The notes below the pieces were generated by a model. The model saw nothing but the letters and a program-made list of their open reading frames with translations, was not told the DNA's origin and ran no database searches. Positions 1 to 8,993 of a stretch of 64,000 nucleotides of DNA are shown here, piece by piece; position 1 is the first letter of the stretch, and the number at the start of each line of letters is the position of its first letter. The stretch lies in NCBI RefSeq assembly GCF_028649595.1, contig NZ_JAQSLK010000001.1, positions 186,001-250,000 on the forward strand, read 5' to 3'. This DNA comes from Campylobacter magnus. GTDB taxonomy: Bacteria > Campylobacterota > Campylobacteria > Campylobacterales > Campylobacteraceae. A program made the translations under genes and the position numbers.

Positions 1-1418
1 TAGATAGCGCAAGTGGAGAGATGGTGCTAAAAATACTAAAAGAGCTAAACGCCAAAGGTCACACCATCATCATGGTAACGCACGATAAAGGCATAGCCTC
101 TCACGCAAACCGCATAATAGAAATAAAAGATGGCCAAATTATCTGCGATGAGAAAAAAGATGCTAAGTTAGCAAAGTTAAAGACCCCAAAACTCACTTAC
201 TCAAACAATCTAAGTGCGCTAAAAGCTGAGCTTAGCGAGAGCCTTGCTATGAGCATAGGAGCGATAAAAGCGCATAAACTCCGCTCTTTTCTTACTATGC
301 TTGGAATTATCATCGGTATCACTTCAGTTATTTGCGTAGTAGCCCTTGCCAAAGGTAGCCAAGAAAGCATCATAGAAAGCATAAACAAAATGGGCACAAA
401 CACCATACAAATAAACCCTGGTCGTGGTCCAGGCGATAGAAACTCAGCTAAGGTAAAGAGATTTAATGTAGATGATGCAAAAATGCTTGAAAAACTTGAT
501 TTTGTAGACTATGCCTCACCTATAATGAGAACAAGCGCAGAGCTAATACACGCAAATAAATCAAGCACAGGCTTGGCTAGAGCAGGAAATGAAAAAATAC
601 TTCAAATCTCAGGCGTGGAGCTAGAAAGTGGTAGAAACTTCACAAAAGAAGATGTGCTAAACTCAGCTTCTGTGATGATAATAGACCAAAATACCAAAAA
701 AGAGTTTTTCCAAGCCCTAAAAGACGATGAAGTTATAGGTCAAAATATTATTTTTGCTGGGCATCCTTTTAGCATCATCGGCATTGCCAAAAAAGACGAA
801 GGACCTTTTGGCGATACCACGCTTAGCGTGTATCTGCCATACACCACTGTCACAAACCGCCTAACAGGAGATTATAACCTACGCCAAATCATAGTTAGCA
901 TAAAAAACAATATAAACAGCCAGCTAGCAGAACAAGCAATCAGCGATATTTTGCTAGCCAGAAGAGGCACAAGAGACTTTCATATGCGCAACTCCGATAC
1001 CATATTACAAACCATAAAAGCCACCACTGATACAATGGGTCTGCTTATTTCTGGTGTGGCTCTTATATCGCTACTTGTGGGTGGTATAGGCGTGATGAAC
1101 ATCATGCTAGTAAGCGTGATTGAACGTACTAAAGAAATCGGCGTTCGCATGGCAATAGGCGCAAAAGGGAAAAATATCATGCTACAATTTCTAATAGAAG
1201 CGGTGCTACTTTGCGCCCTTGGTGGTGCTGTGGGAGTAGCACTTGCTTTTGCTATAGGCTGGCTTATAAATCTCTCTGGCATTGTAAGCATGATATTTTC
1301 GCTCTCATCTGTTTTGGTAGCCTTTGGGATTTCATCGGCTATTGGCATTATTTTTGGCTATATGCCAGCAAAGAGTGCTAGTAGGCTTAATCCTATTGAT
1401 GCCTTACAGCGAGAGTAG
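1..1418 (+). CDS. macB: MacB-type ABC exporter, C-terminal part (5' end outside window)
   Basis: This is the 3' part of a fused ATPase-permease of the MacB family, the inner-membrane component of MacAB-TolC efflux pumps for macrolides, peptides or lipids. The visible start is the end of the nucleotide-binding domain (LDSASGE after the Walker B region, then the H-loop MVTHD). An FtsX-like permease follows: a TM helix (LTMLGIIIGITSVICVV), a large periplasmic domain, and three C-terminal TM helices with the MacB hallmark ERTKEIGVRMAIGAK. The frame is open from base 1, so the ATG at 21 is not the start. A MacA adaptor would be expected upstream, outside the window. The outer-membrane partner is probably the gene at 1728, separated by a repeat block. 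Confidence 0.9.
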   Translation, partial: DSASGEMVLKILKELNAKGHTIIMVTHDKGIASHANRIIEIKDGQIICDEKKDAKLAKLKTPKLTYSNNLSALKAELSESLAMSIGAIKAHKLRSFLTMLGIIIGITSVICVVALAKGSQESIIESINKMGTNTIQINPGRGPGDRNSAKVKRFNVDDAKMLEKLDFVDYASPIMRTSAELIHANKSSTGLARAGNEKILQISGVELESGRNFTKEDVLNSASVMIIDQNTKKEFFQALKDDEVIGQNIIFAGHPFSIIGIAKKDEGPFGDTTLSVYLPYTTVTNRLTGDYNLRQIIVSIKNNINSQLAEQAISDILLARRGTRDFHMRNSDTILQTIKATTDTMGLLISGVALISLLVGGIGVMNIMLVSVIERTKEIGVRMAIGAKGKNIMLQFLIEAVLLCALGGAVGVALAFAIGWLINLSGIVSMIFSLSSVLVAFGISSAIGIIFGYMPAKSASRLNPIDALQRE

Positions 1419-1727
1419 AGCTTTATAAAGGCTCAGCTTGTGGGTGCTTTTTGACGCTAAAAGGCTCAAATAACAGCAGTCTAGGAATTCTAGAATTCCT
1501 AGGCCTTGTGTTATCCTAGGGCTTGACTCTGGGATCTCATTTAAAATTCCGTCATTGCGAGGAGTGAGTGAAACGAACGACAAAGCAATCTCGTTTATTG
1601 AGTTTTTTGCTTTTTAATGAGATTGCTCTCTCTTTTTTCAAAGCCTCGCAATGACGAATTTAGGGAATTTTAGAATTCCTAGGCGATTTTTTCTAGGAAT
1701 TCTAGATTTGTTTTAAGAAGGAATAAA
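1419..1727. repeat. Repeat block between macB and the outer-membrane efflux gene
   Basis: This 309-nt gap has no gene. It holds full and half copies of the GGAATTCTAGAATTCC palindrome (1485-1503, 1670-1685, 1694-1709). Between them lie two GTCATTGCGAG...GCAATCTC elements in opposite orientation (about 1553-1592 and 1619-1656) that could fold into one long hairpin. A half-site ends just before the AAGGAATAAA ribosome site of the next gene. Confidence 0.8.
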
Positions 1728-3065
1728 ATGAAATATATTTTTTTAGCATTTTTGGCTTTTTTTATGACAGCTTGTGCGACCAAAGCTCTAAACTACGACC
1801 CAAAAGACATAAAGCGTGATTATAACGCCACTTGGCAGTATAAGTTTAATATCGCTGAGCTTGATAGCCTTATTACTGAGGCTTTAAAAAATAACGAGGA
1901 CTTAGAAACTGCTAGCCTAAATCTCTACCAAGCAATGCTAAGAGCAAATATCGCTCTAAGCGACCTTGCCCCAACGCCAAGTGCTAGCACAAGGGCTAGC
2001 TCAAACCGTGATATAAAAGCAGGTGGCGCAGCAGCTAGGAGCTTTACAGCCGATGCTTCTCTTAGCTGGGAGCTTGATATTTTTGGGCGTATTTATGATG
2101 GTTATGAGAGTGCGAGATTTGGGGCTATTGCTAGCTCGCTCAGTTTAGAAGATGTGCGAGAAAGCCTTGTAAATAGCGTAATTTCAGCGTATTTTAATAT
2201 CTTGTATCTAAACGAACAAAAGGCAAATTTGCTACTAAATTACGAAAATATGCTAAAACTGCATGAAATCGTAAAAATAAAAGAAAGCCTAGGGCGAGAA
2301 GAGCCTTTGGCTTTGTCACAAAGCGCTGGGAACTTGCTAAGCCTACAAAATAGCCTAAATAACGCTGATAAAGACCTAAATGCTAGCTTTGAGAGCCTAA
2401 AAAACCTTACTCGCACGCAGTTTTTGCCAAGTGCTAAAATTAGCGAAATTTCTTTGCCAAAGGCTGATTTAGGCACAATTAGCGCAGAAAATAACGATGG
2501 TGAGCTAAATATATCGTGGCTTTCTCGCCTTAGCTCTCGCCCTGATGTAAATATGGCACTAGCTCAGCTAAATGCTGGATTTTACGACTACAAAGCTAGC
2601 CAAAAGGACTTTTTGCCTCGCATAAATCTAGGTGGCTCGCTCTCTAGCAGCAGCGGCAAAATCAGCGATGCTTATACCTTTAACCTACTTAGTGGCAATG
2701 TGAGCATTAGCCTACCATTTCTTAATTTTTACAAACTTAGCCAAAACTTAAAAATCTCAGAAGCCGAGTTTAATAAATTGCGCCTAAACTACGAAAAAAC
2801 ACTAGCAAATGCTGTAAATGAAGCCCTGCGCTTTGCAAGTGATTATGAACTAGATAGCCAGAGCCTTTTAAATAGCGAGAATATTATCACTGAGAGAGAA
2901 AAAATCCTAGCTATTTATGAGCAAAAATACTCTCTTGGCAGAGCCGAGCTAAAAGATTTGCTAAGCGCACAAAATGACTTGCTAAGTGCGAAAAACTCGC
3001 TAGCGAATATGAAATATCAGGTTTTAAGGGACTTGATAGGCTTTTATAAAGCCAGTGCTTACTAG
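1728..3065 (+). CDS. Outer-membrane efflux lipoprotein, NodT/TolC family
   Basis: TolC/NodT-type outer-membrane factor of a tripartite efflux system, 445 aa. The N-terminus is a lipoprotein signal with a lipobox ending ...FMTAC, so Cys16 is the predicted lipid anchor. The rest shows the duplicated coiled-coil/strand pattern of the family, including SWELDIFGR in the first half and a C-terminal repeat with EKYSLGRAELKDLLSAQNDLL-like helices. The length is normal. A clear AAGGA site lies 7 nt upstream of the ATG. Its place after macB suggests it is the outer-membrane exit of the same pump, although CmeC-type partners elsewhere cannot be excluded. A 126-nt imperfect hairpin begins 6 nt after the stop. 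Confidence 0.88.
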   Translation: MKYIFLAFLAFFMTACATKALNYDPKDIKRDYNATWQYKFNIAELDSLITEALKNNEDLETASLNLYQAMLRANIALSDLAPTPSASTRASSNRDIKAGGAAARSFTADASLSWELDIFGRIYDGYESARFGAIASSLSLEDVRESLVNSVISAYFNILYLNEQKANLLLNYENMLKLHEIVKIKESLGREEPLALSQSAGNLLSLQNSLNNADKDLNASFESLKNLTRTQFLPSAKISEISLPKADLGTISAENNDGELNISWLSRLSSRPDVNMALAQLNAGFYDYKASQKDFLPRINLGGSLSSSSGKISDAYTFNLLSGNVSISLPFLNFYKLSQNLKISEAEFNKLRLNYEKTLANAVNEALRFASDYELDSQSLLNSENIITEREKILAIYEQKYSLGRAELKDLLSAQNDLLSAKNSLANMKYQVLRDLIGFYKASAY

Positions 3066-3070
3066 GGGGC

Positions 3071-3196
3071 AATTCGTCTCGCAGCACTATTGCACCAAAA
3101 TCCTGCGGAAATGCGCACGGCTCGGTGAACTTTATGTTCTACCCACGCCGTGCGCACCGCAGGCTTTTGGCACACTAGCACCACGATACTAGAATT
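3071..3196. repeat. Long imperfect hairpin, post-stop family (copy A)
   Basis: Arms 3092-3121 and 3147-3173 pair over CCAAAA, CCTGCGG and TGCGCACGGC. They are interrupted by a single T:C mismatch (T3101 opposite C3164) and an AAA bulge on the left arm. Weaker pairing continues outward to AATTC/GAATT at the ends, and an inner GAAC/GTTC pair lies in the loop. There is no U-tract, so it is not a standard intrinsic terminator. Copies B (23927-24058) and C (37377-37506) share the length, the post-stop location and the mismatch. Confidence 0.75.
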
Positions 3197-3241
3197 GCCT
3201 AAAATCCAGCTCTAGAATTATATAGGGAATTCTAGAATTCC

Positions 3242-4504
3242 CTATATAAAAAGTCCCAAAAAATAAATAAACGCCCCACTAAGTGCTACAAAAACAGCGC
3301 AGTATTTATATCTCACAGCAAAGAGTAGAGATAGATTAAAAAGCACAAAAAGCCAAGTAGGGATAAAAATCTCGCCGCCTTTTGTCGCGTAGGCTAAAAA
3401 ATCTAGTAAATAACTATCCATTAGCCCACCAAAGCCAAAAAGATGTAAAGCTATACTAAGTGGATAAAACACGACAAAAGCGTAGCTAAGTACTATCACA
3501 CTAAGCTGAAAAATGCTAGCTTGCGGAAAAAAGTAAAATACTGGGATATTCATTGCTGAGAATACAAAAAGCTCAAAGCATAGGGCGTGAGCGAGCATTT
3601 TTGCCTTGCTTTTAAAGTCGCTATACTCACCAAAATGCCTAATATAAACAAGTATAAAAAACACGCCCAAGCACGAAAAATAAAAGCCTATGCTAAAAAT
3701 AAGGCTTGGCGAGCTACAAAGCGCAAAAACTACGCAAAGAAACAGGGTGCCAAAAGCAAAAATCTTTATGCCTCGCACAAGCAAAATAAAGCCAAAAACG
3801 CTCATCAAGTAGCTTCTAAAAAAGCTTGGCGTAAAGTCCAAAATCCACAAATAAAACGCCCCCAAAGCCAAAATAAAAAGGCTTAAATCAATATCTCTGT
3901 TTCTATATGGGAAAAATCTTTGCTGAAAATAGCTATAAGGTCTTTTTAACAAAAAATAAAAAATCGCAAAAAGCAAGCCTAGATGAAAGCCAGAAATGGC
4001 TAGTAAATGCGCAATCCCCCAGTTTGTAATCTCGCTTCTAAGCTCTTTTGAAAGTGGTGTGGCAAAAAATAATGCTGAATATAGCTCGCCAGCTTTGGGG
4101 CTTTGGTGTTGAGCTGATACTAGATTTACTAGCTTTTGGCGCAGGGTTGGGGCGGTGCTAATAGCCTTTATATCAAAAACTGCACTAAAAAACATGCCTT
4201 TTAAGTAGGATTTAAAATCTAGCTTTTTTGTAGGTATTTTTATGCTATATGCGCCTTTTTCTAGCTTGGCTTTTGCGTAGCTGTAAATGCGAAAATCAGG
4301 TGTAGCAAAGATATTTGAGTAATAAACCTTGCCGTTTTTGCTAAGCTTTTGCTCGCTAGCAAGCAAGGTAGCTTGGCTGCTAAGGTAGGGTTTGGCTTTG
4401 ATTTTGGTAAAATTATAGTATTTTAGCCCCACGTTAAGGGCAAAAATCAGCCCAGCGATAAGGAAAAAATAAATAATTTCTTTTTTGTTTTCAAAGAGAT
4501 CCAT
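3242..4504 (-). CDS. comEC: ComEC/Rec2-family DNA uptake channel, short form
   Basis: Inner-membrane channel that passes single-stranded DNA into the cytoplasm during natural transformation. The protein has 420 aa: a TM helix at residues 12-30, a soluble OB-like region, then the Competence domain with the signature HLLAISGFHLGLLF near residues 166-180 and about eight further TM helices. The C-terminal metallo-beta-lactamase domain of Gram-positive ComEC is absent, which is usual for Campylobacter homologues. It is divergent from ilvA, with 82 bp between the two starts. The ribosome site is weak. Confidence 0.88.
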   Translation of the reverse strand: MDLFENKKEIIYFFLIAGLIFALNVGLKYYNFTKIKAKPYLSSQATLLASEQKLSKNGKVYYSNIFATPDFRIYSYAKAKLEKGAYSIKIPTKKLDFKSYLKGMFFSAVFDIKAISTAPTLRQKLVNLVSAQHQSPKAGELYSALFFATPLSKELRSEITNWGIAHLLAISGFHLGLLFAIFYFLLKRPYSYFQQRFFPYRNRDIDLSLFILALGAFYLWILDFTPSFFRSYLMSVFGFILLVRGIKIFAFGTLFLCVVFALCSSPSLIFSIGFYFSCLGVFFILVYIRHFGEYSDFKSKAKMLAHALCFELFVFSAMNIPVFYFFPQASIFQLSVIVLSYAFVVFYPLSIALHLFGFGGLMDSYLLDFLAYATKGGEIFIPTWLFVLFNLSLLFAVRYKYCAVFVALSGAFIYFLGLFI

Positions 4505-4586
4505 AGCTAAATTCTAGCTAAAAATATTATGAATTTGTGCGATTTGTGCTAAAATTAGCCCAAAATATCAAAAAAAAAGGCAAAAA

Positions 4587-5798
4587 ATGTTAGAACTAGA
4601 AAAAATCAAAGCCGCCCACGAGACCATAAAAGACTTCGTTTACAAAACCCCTTTTTCGCTCTCAACTCGCATGAGCAAGGCAATGGATGCAAAAATCTAC
4701 CTAAAAGAAGAAAATCTGCAAATCACCGGTGCTTATAAGGTGCGAGGGGCGTTTAACAAAATCGCAAACCTAAGTCCTGAACAAAAGAAAAAAGGCGTCG
4801 TAGCAGCAAGTGCTGGCAATCACGCCCAAGGCGTAGCAATCAGCGCAACGCACTTTGGCGTTCGCTCCACTATCATCATGCCAGAAGCTGCCCCACTGCT
4901 AAAAGTAGCAGGTACAAAAGCCCTAGGCGCAGAAGTCATACTAAAGGGCAATAACTTTGATGAGGCCTACGCCTTTGCGCTAGAATACGCAAAAGAACAC
5001 GATATGTGCTTTGTGCATCCTTTTGAGGACGAACTAGTCCAAGCAGGGCAGGGGACAATAGCCCTTGAAGTGCTAGCTAAGGTGGAAAATCCTGATTATA
5101 TCGTAGTGCCAATAGGTGGCGGCGGGCTAATTAGCGGCGTGGGCTCATGTATAAAACAGCTAAGCCCAAATACCAAAATAATCGGCGTTCAAAGCAGCGG
5201 CGCACCTGCTATGAGCAAGAGCTTTGCTGCTAAAAAGCAAATAAACTCAAGTTCTGTTCGCACTATCGCTGATGGTATTGCGGTGCGTGATGCTAGCAAG
5301 CTTACTTTAAAGACGATCTTAGAGGTGGTTGATGAGATAGTAGAGGTAAGCGACGATGAGATAGCAAATGCGATTTTATACCTGCTAGAGAGCCAAAAAA
5401 TCGTAGTAGAGGGCGCTGGGGCTGTGGGCGTGGCGGCTTTGTTTGAGCGAAAGTTTTGCTTTGAGCCGGGTAGCTCTATTGTGATAGTGCTAAGTGGCGG
5501 AAACATCGATGTACAAATGCTAAATGTCATCATAGAAAAAGGTCTAATCAAATCAAGCCGCAAAATGATAATAAATGTAACGTTAATAGACAAGCCAGGC
5601 GCCTTACAAGGCCTTACCTCAGTGCTAACAGGAACTGGCGCAAATATCGTAAAAATAGACTATGATAGATTCTCAACCAAGCTAAGCTACGGAGATGCGA
5701 TGATAAAAATCACGCTTGAGACTAAGGGCAAAGAACACCAAGAAAATGTAAGCTCTGCGCTAAGGGCAGCTGGATATGAGTTTTATGAGGAGTTTTAG
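4587..5798 (+). CDS. ilvA: Threonine ammonia-lyase (threonine deaminase)
   Basis: PLP enzyme converting threonine to 2-oxobutanoate and ammonia, the entry step of isoleucine synthesis (or the catabolic form). The PLP lysine lies in GAYKVRGA (K51). The Asn loop is SAGNHAQG, the glycine-rich phosphate loop is GGGGLISG, and the C-terminal region from about residue 330 is an ACT-like regulatory domain. At 403 aa it is the usual length for the single-ACT form. An AAAAAAAGG site precedes the ATG, with a TAAAAT -10 box around 4549-4554. The stop codon TAG is formed by the first repeat half-site of the following repeat field (TTTTAGAATTCC). Confidence 0.93.
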   Translation: MLELEKIKAAHETIKDFVYKTPFSLSTRMSKAMDAKIYLKEENLQITGAYKVRGAFNKIANLSPEQKKKGVVAASAGNHAQGVAISATHFGVRSTIIMPEAAPLLKVAGTKALGAEVILKGNNFDEAYAFALEYAKEHDMCFVHPFEDELVQAGQGTIALEVLAKVENPDYIVVPIGGGGLISGVGSCIKQLSPNTKIIGVQSSGAPAMSKSFAAKKQINSSSVRTIADGIAVRDASKLTLKTILEVVDEIVEVSDDEIANAILYLLESQKIVVEGAGAVGVAALFERKFCFEPGSSIVIVLSGGNIDVQMLNVIIEKGLIKSSRKMIINVTLIDKPGALQGLTSVLTGTGANIVKIDYDRFSTKLSYGDAMIKITLETKGKEHQENVSSALRAAGYEFYEEF

Positions 5799-7721
5799 AA
5801 TTCCCTGCGTCATTACGAGGCTTTGAAAATTCCGTCATTGCGAGGCTTGAAAAGCCGAAGCAATCTCGTCCAAAATTCCGTCCAAAATTCCTAAGCCTTG
5901 TGTCATCCCCCAGCTTGACCCGAGGATCTCTGCGTTTTTGTAGTATTTTAGTCTTAGGAATTCTAGTTTTTAGCTAGAAATTCTAGATTTTTGCTCGCTT
6001 TTAGGCTGGATAAATTTAGCTCACAAATTTTATAAGTGCTACGCCCCAAACCCTTAGGAGTCTCGCCCCCTAAAACCACACAAAAATCTAGAATTCTCTT
6101 GCTTTATCTGCGTTTTTTTGGGGAATTCTAGATTTTCTGGGGGTTAGGGAGTGTCTTTTTTTTGGAATTCTAGAATTCCCTATTATGTCATCCTTGGGCT
6201 TAACCCGAGGATCTCTATAGGGAATTCTAAATTCTTTATAATGAGATCCTGGGGTCAAGTCGGAGGATGACACAAGGCTTGGGAATTCTAGATTTTGCCT
6301 TGGGAATTTTAGAATTTATCTTAGGAATTCTAGAATTCCTAGAGATTGCTTCGGTCGCTTTGCTCCCTCGCAATGACGGAGATTTGATGAGATCCACCGA
6401 TCAAGTCGGGGGATGATAAAAAACGCAAGTCGGGGGATGACACAAGGCTTGGGAATTCTAGATTTTGCCTTGGGAATTTTAGAATTTATCTTAGGAATTC
6501 TAGAATTCCTAGAGATTGCTTCGGTCGCTTTGCTCCCTTGCAATGACGCAGGGAATTCTAAATTTTTTGTGATGAGATCACCCGATCAAGTCGGGGGATG
6601 ACAAAAAACACAGGTCGGGGGATGACACAGGGCTTAGAAATTCTAGAATTTTCGTCATTGCGAGCGAAGCGAAGCAATCTCTAGGAATTCTAGATTTATA
6701 CTATGAATTTTAGATTTTGCTCGCTTTAGTGGGGTAAGCCCCACTGCTCGAAAATTTTATAAGGACTGCGTCCTAAACCCTTAGGCATCTCGCCCCTAAA
6801 ACCACGCAAAAATATAGAATTCTCTTGCTTTATCTGCGTTTTTGGGGATTAGGGGATATTTTTAGGGAATTCTAGAATTCCTAGAGATTGCTTCGGTCGC
6901 TTTGCTCCCTCGCAATGACGCAGGGAATTCTAAATTTATTTGTGATGAGATCATTGGGTCAAGTCGGGGGATGACACAAGGCTTGGGAATTCTAGATTTT
7001 GCCTTGGGAATTTTAGAATTTATCTTAGGAATTCTAGATTTTGCCTAGGAGTTCTAGATTTAGTCTTAGGAATTCTAGAATTCCTAGAGATTGCTTCGGT
7101 CGCTTTGCTCCCTCGCAATGACGCATGGAATTCTAAATTTATTTGTGATGAGATCCTAGGGTCAAGTCGGGGGATAACACAAGGCTTAGGAATTCTAGAA
7201 TTTAGCCTAGGAATTCTGGATTTTGCTTAGGAATTCTAGTTTTATCCTTAGGAATTTTAGATTTATGCTCGCTTTAGTGGGGCAAGCCCCGCTGCTCGCA
7301 AATTTTATAAGGGCTACGCCCTAAACCCTTAGGGGCGTCGCCCCTAAAACCCCACTAAAATCTAGAATTCTCTTGCTTTATCTGCGTTTTTTTGGGGAAT
7401 TCTAGATTTTCTAGGGGTTAGAGGGTATCTTTTTTTTGGAATTCTAGAATTCCTAGAGATTGCTTCGGTCGCTTTGCTCCCTCGCAATGACGCAGAGAAT
7501 TCTAAATTCTTTGTGATGAGATCCCCCAGTCAAGCTGGGGGATGACAAAGAAAGTCAGGTCTGGGGATGACACAAGACTTAGGGAATTCTAGATTTTGCC
7601 TAGGAATTTTAGATTTATTCTAGGAATTCTAGATTTATCCCTAGGAATTCTAGAATTCCTAGGGTTAAAAATACCCCCGCACCCCCAAAATGTGAAGTAA
7701 AAAAACTCGCTTAAAAAATCA
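5799..7721. repeat. 1.9-kb gene-free field of mixed palindromic repeats
   Basis: I see no credible gene here; the short ORFs are repeat translations (SRIP/NSRIP strings). Five module types alternate. (1) GGAATTCTAGAATTCC palindromes and half-sites, by far the most frequent. (2) GTCATTGCGAG...GCAATCTC elements in both orientations. (3) Hairpins of the form GATCCCCCGATCAAGTCGGGGGATGA. (4) Three copies of a roughly 130-nt structured module (5993-6122, 6719-6846, 7267-7397). (5) A G-rich GGGGGTTAGGG...T-tract element. The modules recur in a similar order, giving larger direct repeats, for example 6250-6350 compared with 6425-6530. 7663-7721 holds a G-rich element in reverse orientation. Confidence 0.85.
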
Positions 7722-8903
7722 TCACTCTAAAACAAACGAACCGCCGTTTTGATACTCGATTACCATAGGACCTGCTGCTTTTGGCGAGATTTTTAGGTCG
7801 TATTCTTTTATTAGCTCAGGGCTTATGAAATGATAATTTATTTTTATATTTACCTTATATGCATCTTTTGGCGGGTTTAGCTTGATCTGCTTTTTCTCTA
7901 AGCCTTCTAGGCGCTCATCTTGCATGCTATCAGCTAGGTATTGTAGTGCTGGGCGACCATTTTTTTTGTAGTGCGCGCCAAAGGTTCTAGTTTCACTCTG
8001 GACTAAGGTATTGCCTTTTTTATCCTCGTAGCTAAAGACAAACTCCAAAAGCCTTCCGCCAAAGCCTGTTGGCACCATGTGCGGCGAGGTGTTTTGGATA
8101 AAAATGCTCTTGCTTTCTTTGTCGTATTCGTAGCGAAATGCGCTACGCACCTGCGACATATCGTGTCCGCCTGCAAATCTATGCTCTCTTACCTCTCTAA
8201 GTTCTGCTATTTCAGCGCCGCTAACTGAGAGATTTTTTTGTATTTCGCTCATGTGGCAGTCGGTGCAGTTTTTGCTTAGATCTATCATTTCATCACCTGT
8301 GGTATAAGATGATATGATAAGAGGCTTGCCGTTTTTGTCTTTCATTGACACTTGGTTGTGACAGGCTAGGCAGATTTGATCACTTCTAAATATATCTTTT
8401 TGTACATTTTTGTGAAATTCATTTACATTTGAGGCAAAAGGCCCTGAGAAAGTGTTTTCTTCTTTTATCCACTCTACTAGCTCAGAGCCGGCTAAAGAGC
8501 CGTGTGGATTTGGCTTGATAGAATCTATACTGTGGCAAAACGAGCAGGTTACATTGCTAATTTTGCTTGTACTTTTTGCTACTTCGTCTATTTCTCTTGT
8601 GGCTGAGTTTTCAATGCCTAGGATTTTTGAGAACATATAGGTGTTTAGATTTTTGTTCATTGCTAATTCTGGATTGTGGCACCTTGAACACAGTGAGAGC
8701 ACTTCTATTTTTAGGGTATCTGTTTGCTTTGCTACAGCTTCTAGCACTGCTATGTATAGCTCTGAGTCATGGTTTGCGTGCCTACTTTTTTTCCAAAAGT
8801 TTGTTTGAGTGCGGTGGCATGTGTTGCATTCAATCGCATCCATAAATCCATCTACACCATGTGCAAAAACAGCCAAAAAAACAGCAAAAAATACAAATTT
8901 CAT
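7722..8903 (-). CDS. Periplasmic pentaheme cytochrome c
   Basis: Exported multiheme cytochrome, 393 aa, with a Sec signal peptide (about residues 1-19). Five CXXCH motifs are visible: CNTCH (26-30), CSRCH (72-76), CSFCH (120-124), CLACH (178-182) and CTDCH (213-217, followed by Met). The C-terminal third has no hemes and resembles the beta-rich end of cytochrome c554-like proteins (GGHDM, SPHMVPTGFGGR). It probably carries electrons in anaerobic respiration, but the acceptor cannot be read from the sequence. It stands alone and diverges from metE; a minus-strand TATAAT lies 24 nt upstream of the ATG. Confidence 0.87.
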   Translation of the reverse strand: MKFVFFAVFLAVFAHGVDGFMDAIECNTCHRTQTNFWKKSRHANHDSELYIAVLEAVAKQTDTLKIEVLSLCSRCHNPELAMNKNLNTYMFSKILGIENSATREIDEVAKSTSKISNVTCSFCHSIDSIKPNPHGSLAGSELVEWIKEENTFSGPFASNVNEFHKNVQKDIFRSDQICLACHNQVSMKDKNGKPLIISSYTTGDEMIDLSKNCTDCHMSEIQKNLSVSGAEIAELREVREHRFAGGHDMSQVRSAFRYEYDKESKSIFIQNTSPHMVPTGFGGRLLEFVFSYEDKKGNTLVQSETRTFGAHYKKNGRPALQYLADSMQDERLEGLEKKQIKLNPPKDAYKVNIKINYHFISPELIKEYDLKISPKAAGPMVIEYQNGGSFVLE

Positions 8904-8927
8904 GATAATTCCTAAAAGTTTTAGCCA

Positions 8928-8933
8928 ATTATA
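8928..8933 (-). promoter_or_regulatory. -10 box for the pentaheme cytochrome gene
   Basis: Reading the minus strand, GCTATAATTGG contains a consensus TATAAT 24 nt upstream of the start codon. It is back-to-back with the metE promoter. Confidence 0.6.
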
Positions 8934-8956
8934 GCTGATTTTTAAAATAATTAAGC

Positions 8957-8962
8957 TATAAT
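8957..8962 (+). promoter_or_regulatory. -10 box for metE
   Basis: AAGCTATAATTTGCG contains a perfect TATAAT, 31 nt before the ATG. A ribosome site (AAAAGGGC) follows. I see no convincing methionine riboswitch in the short leader. Confidence 0.6.
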
Positions 8963-8993
8963 TTGCGCTTAATTTTTCAAAAAAGGGCTAAAA

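Noticed and set aside
3071-3196. Post-stop hairpin as an ordinary Rho-independent terminator
   Set aside because: The stem is far longer than a terminator, has regular mismatches and lacks a following U-tract.
3587-3886. 99-aa Lys-rich ORF opposite comEC
   Set aside because: It is the antisense of a clear ComEC coding sequence and its composition is that of a shadow frame.
6088-6601. Short ORFs in the repeat field, reading SRIP/NSRIP or GILEF strings
   Set aside because: They are translations of palindromic repeats in both frames without stops. There is no ribosome site or non-repeat sequence. The same applies to ORFs at 14334-15017 and 17880-18203.
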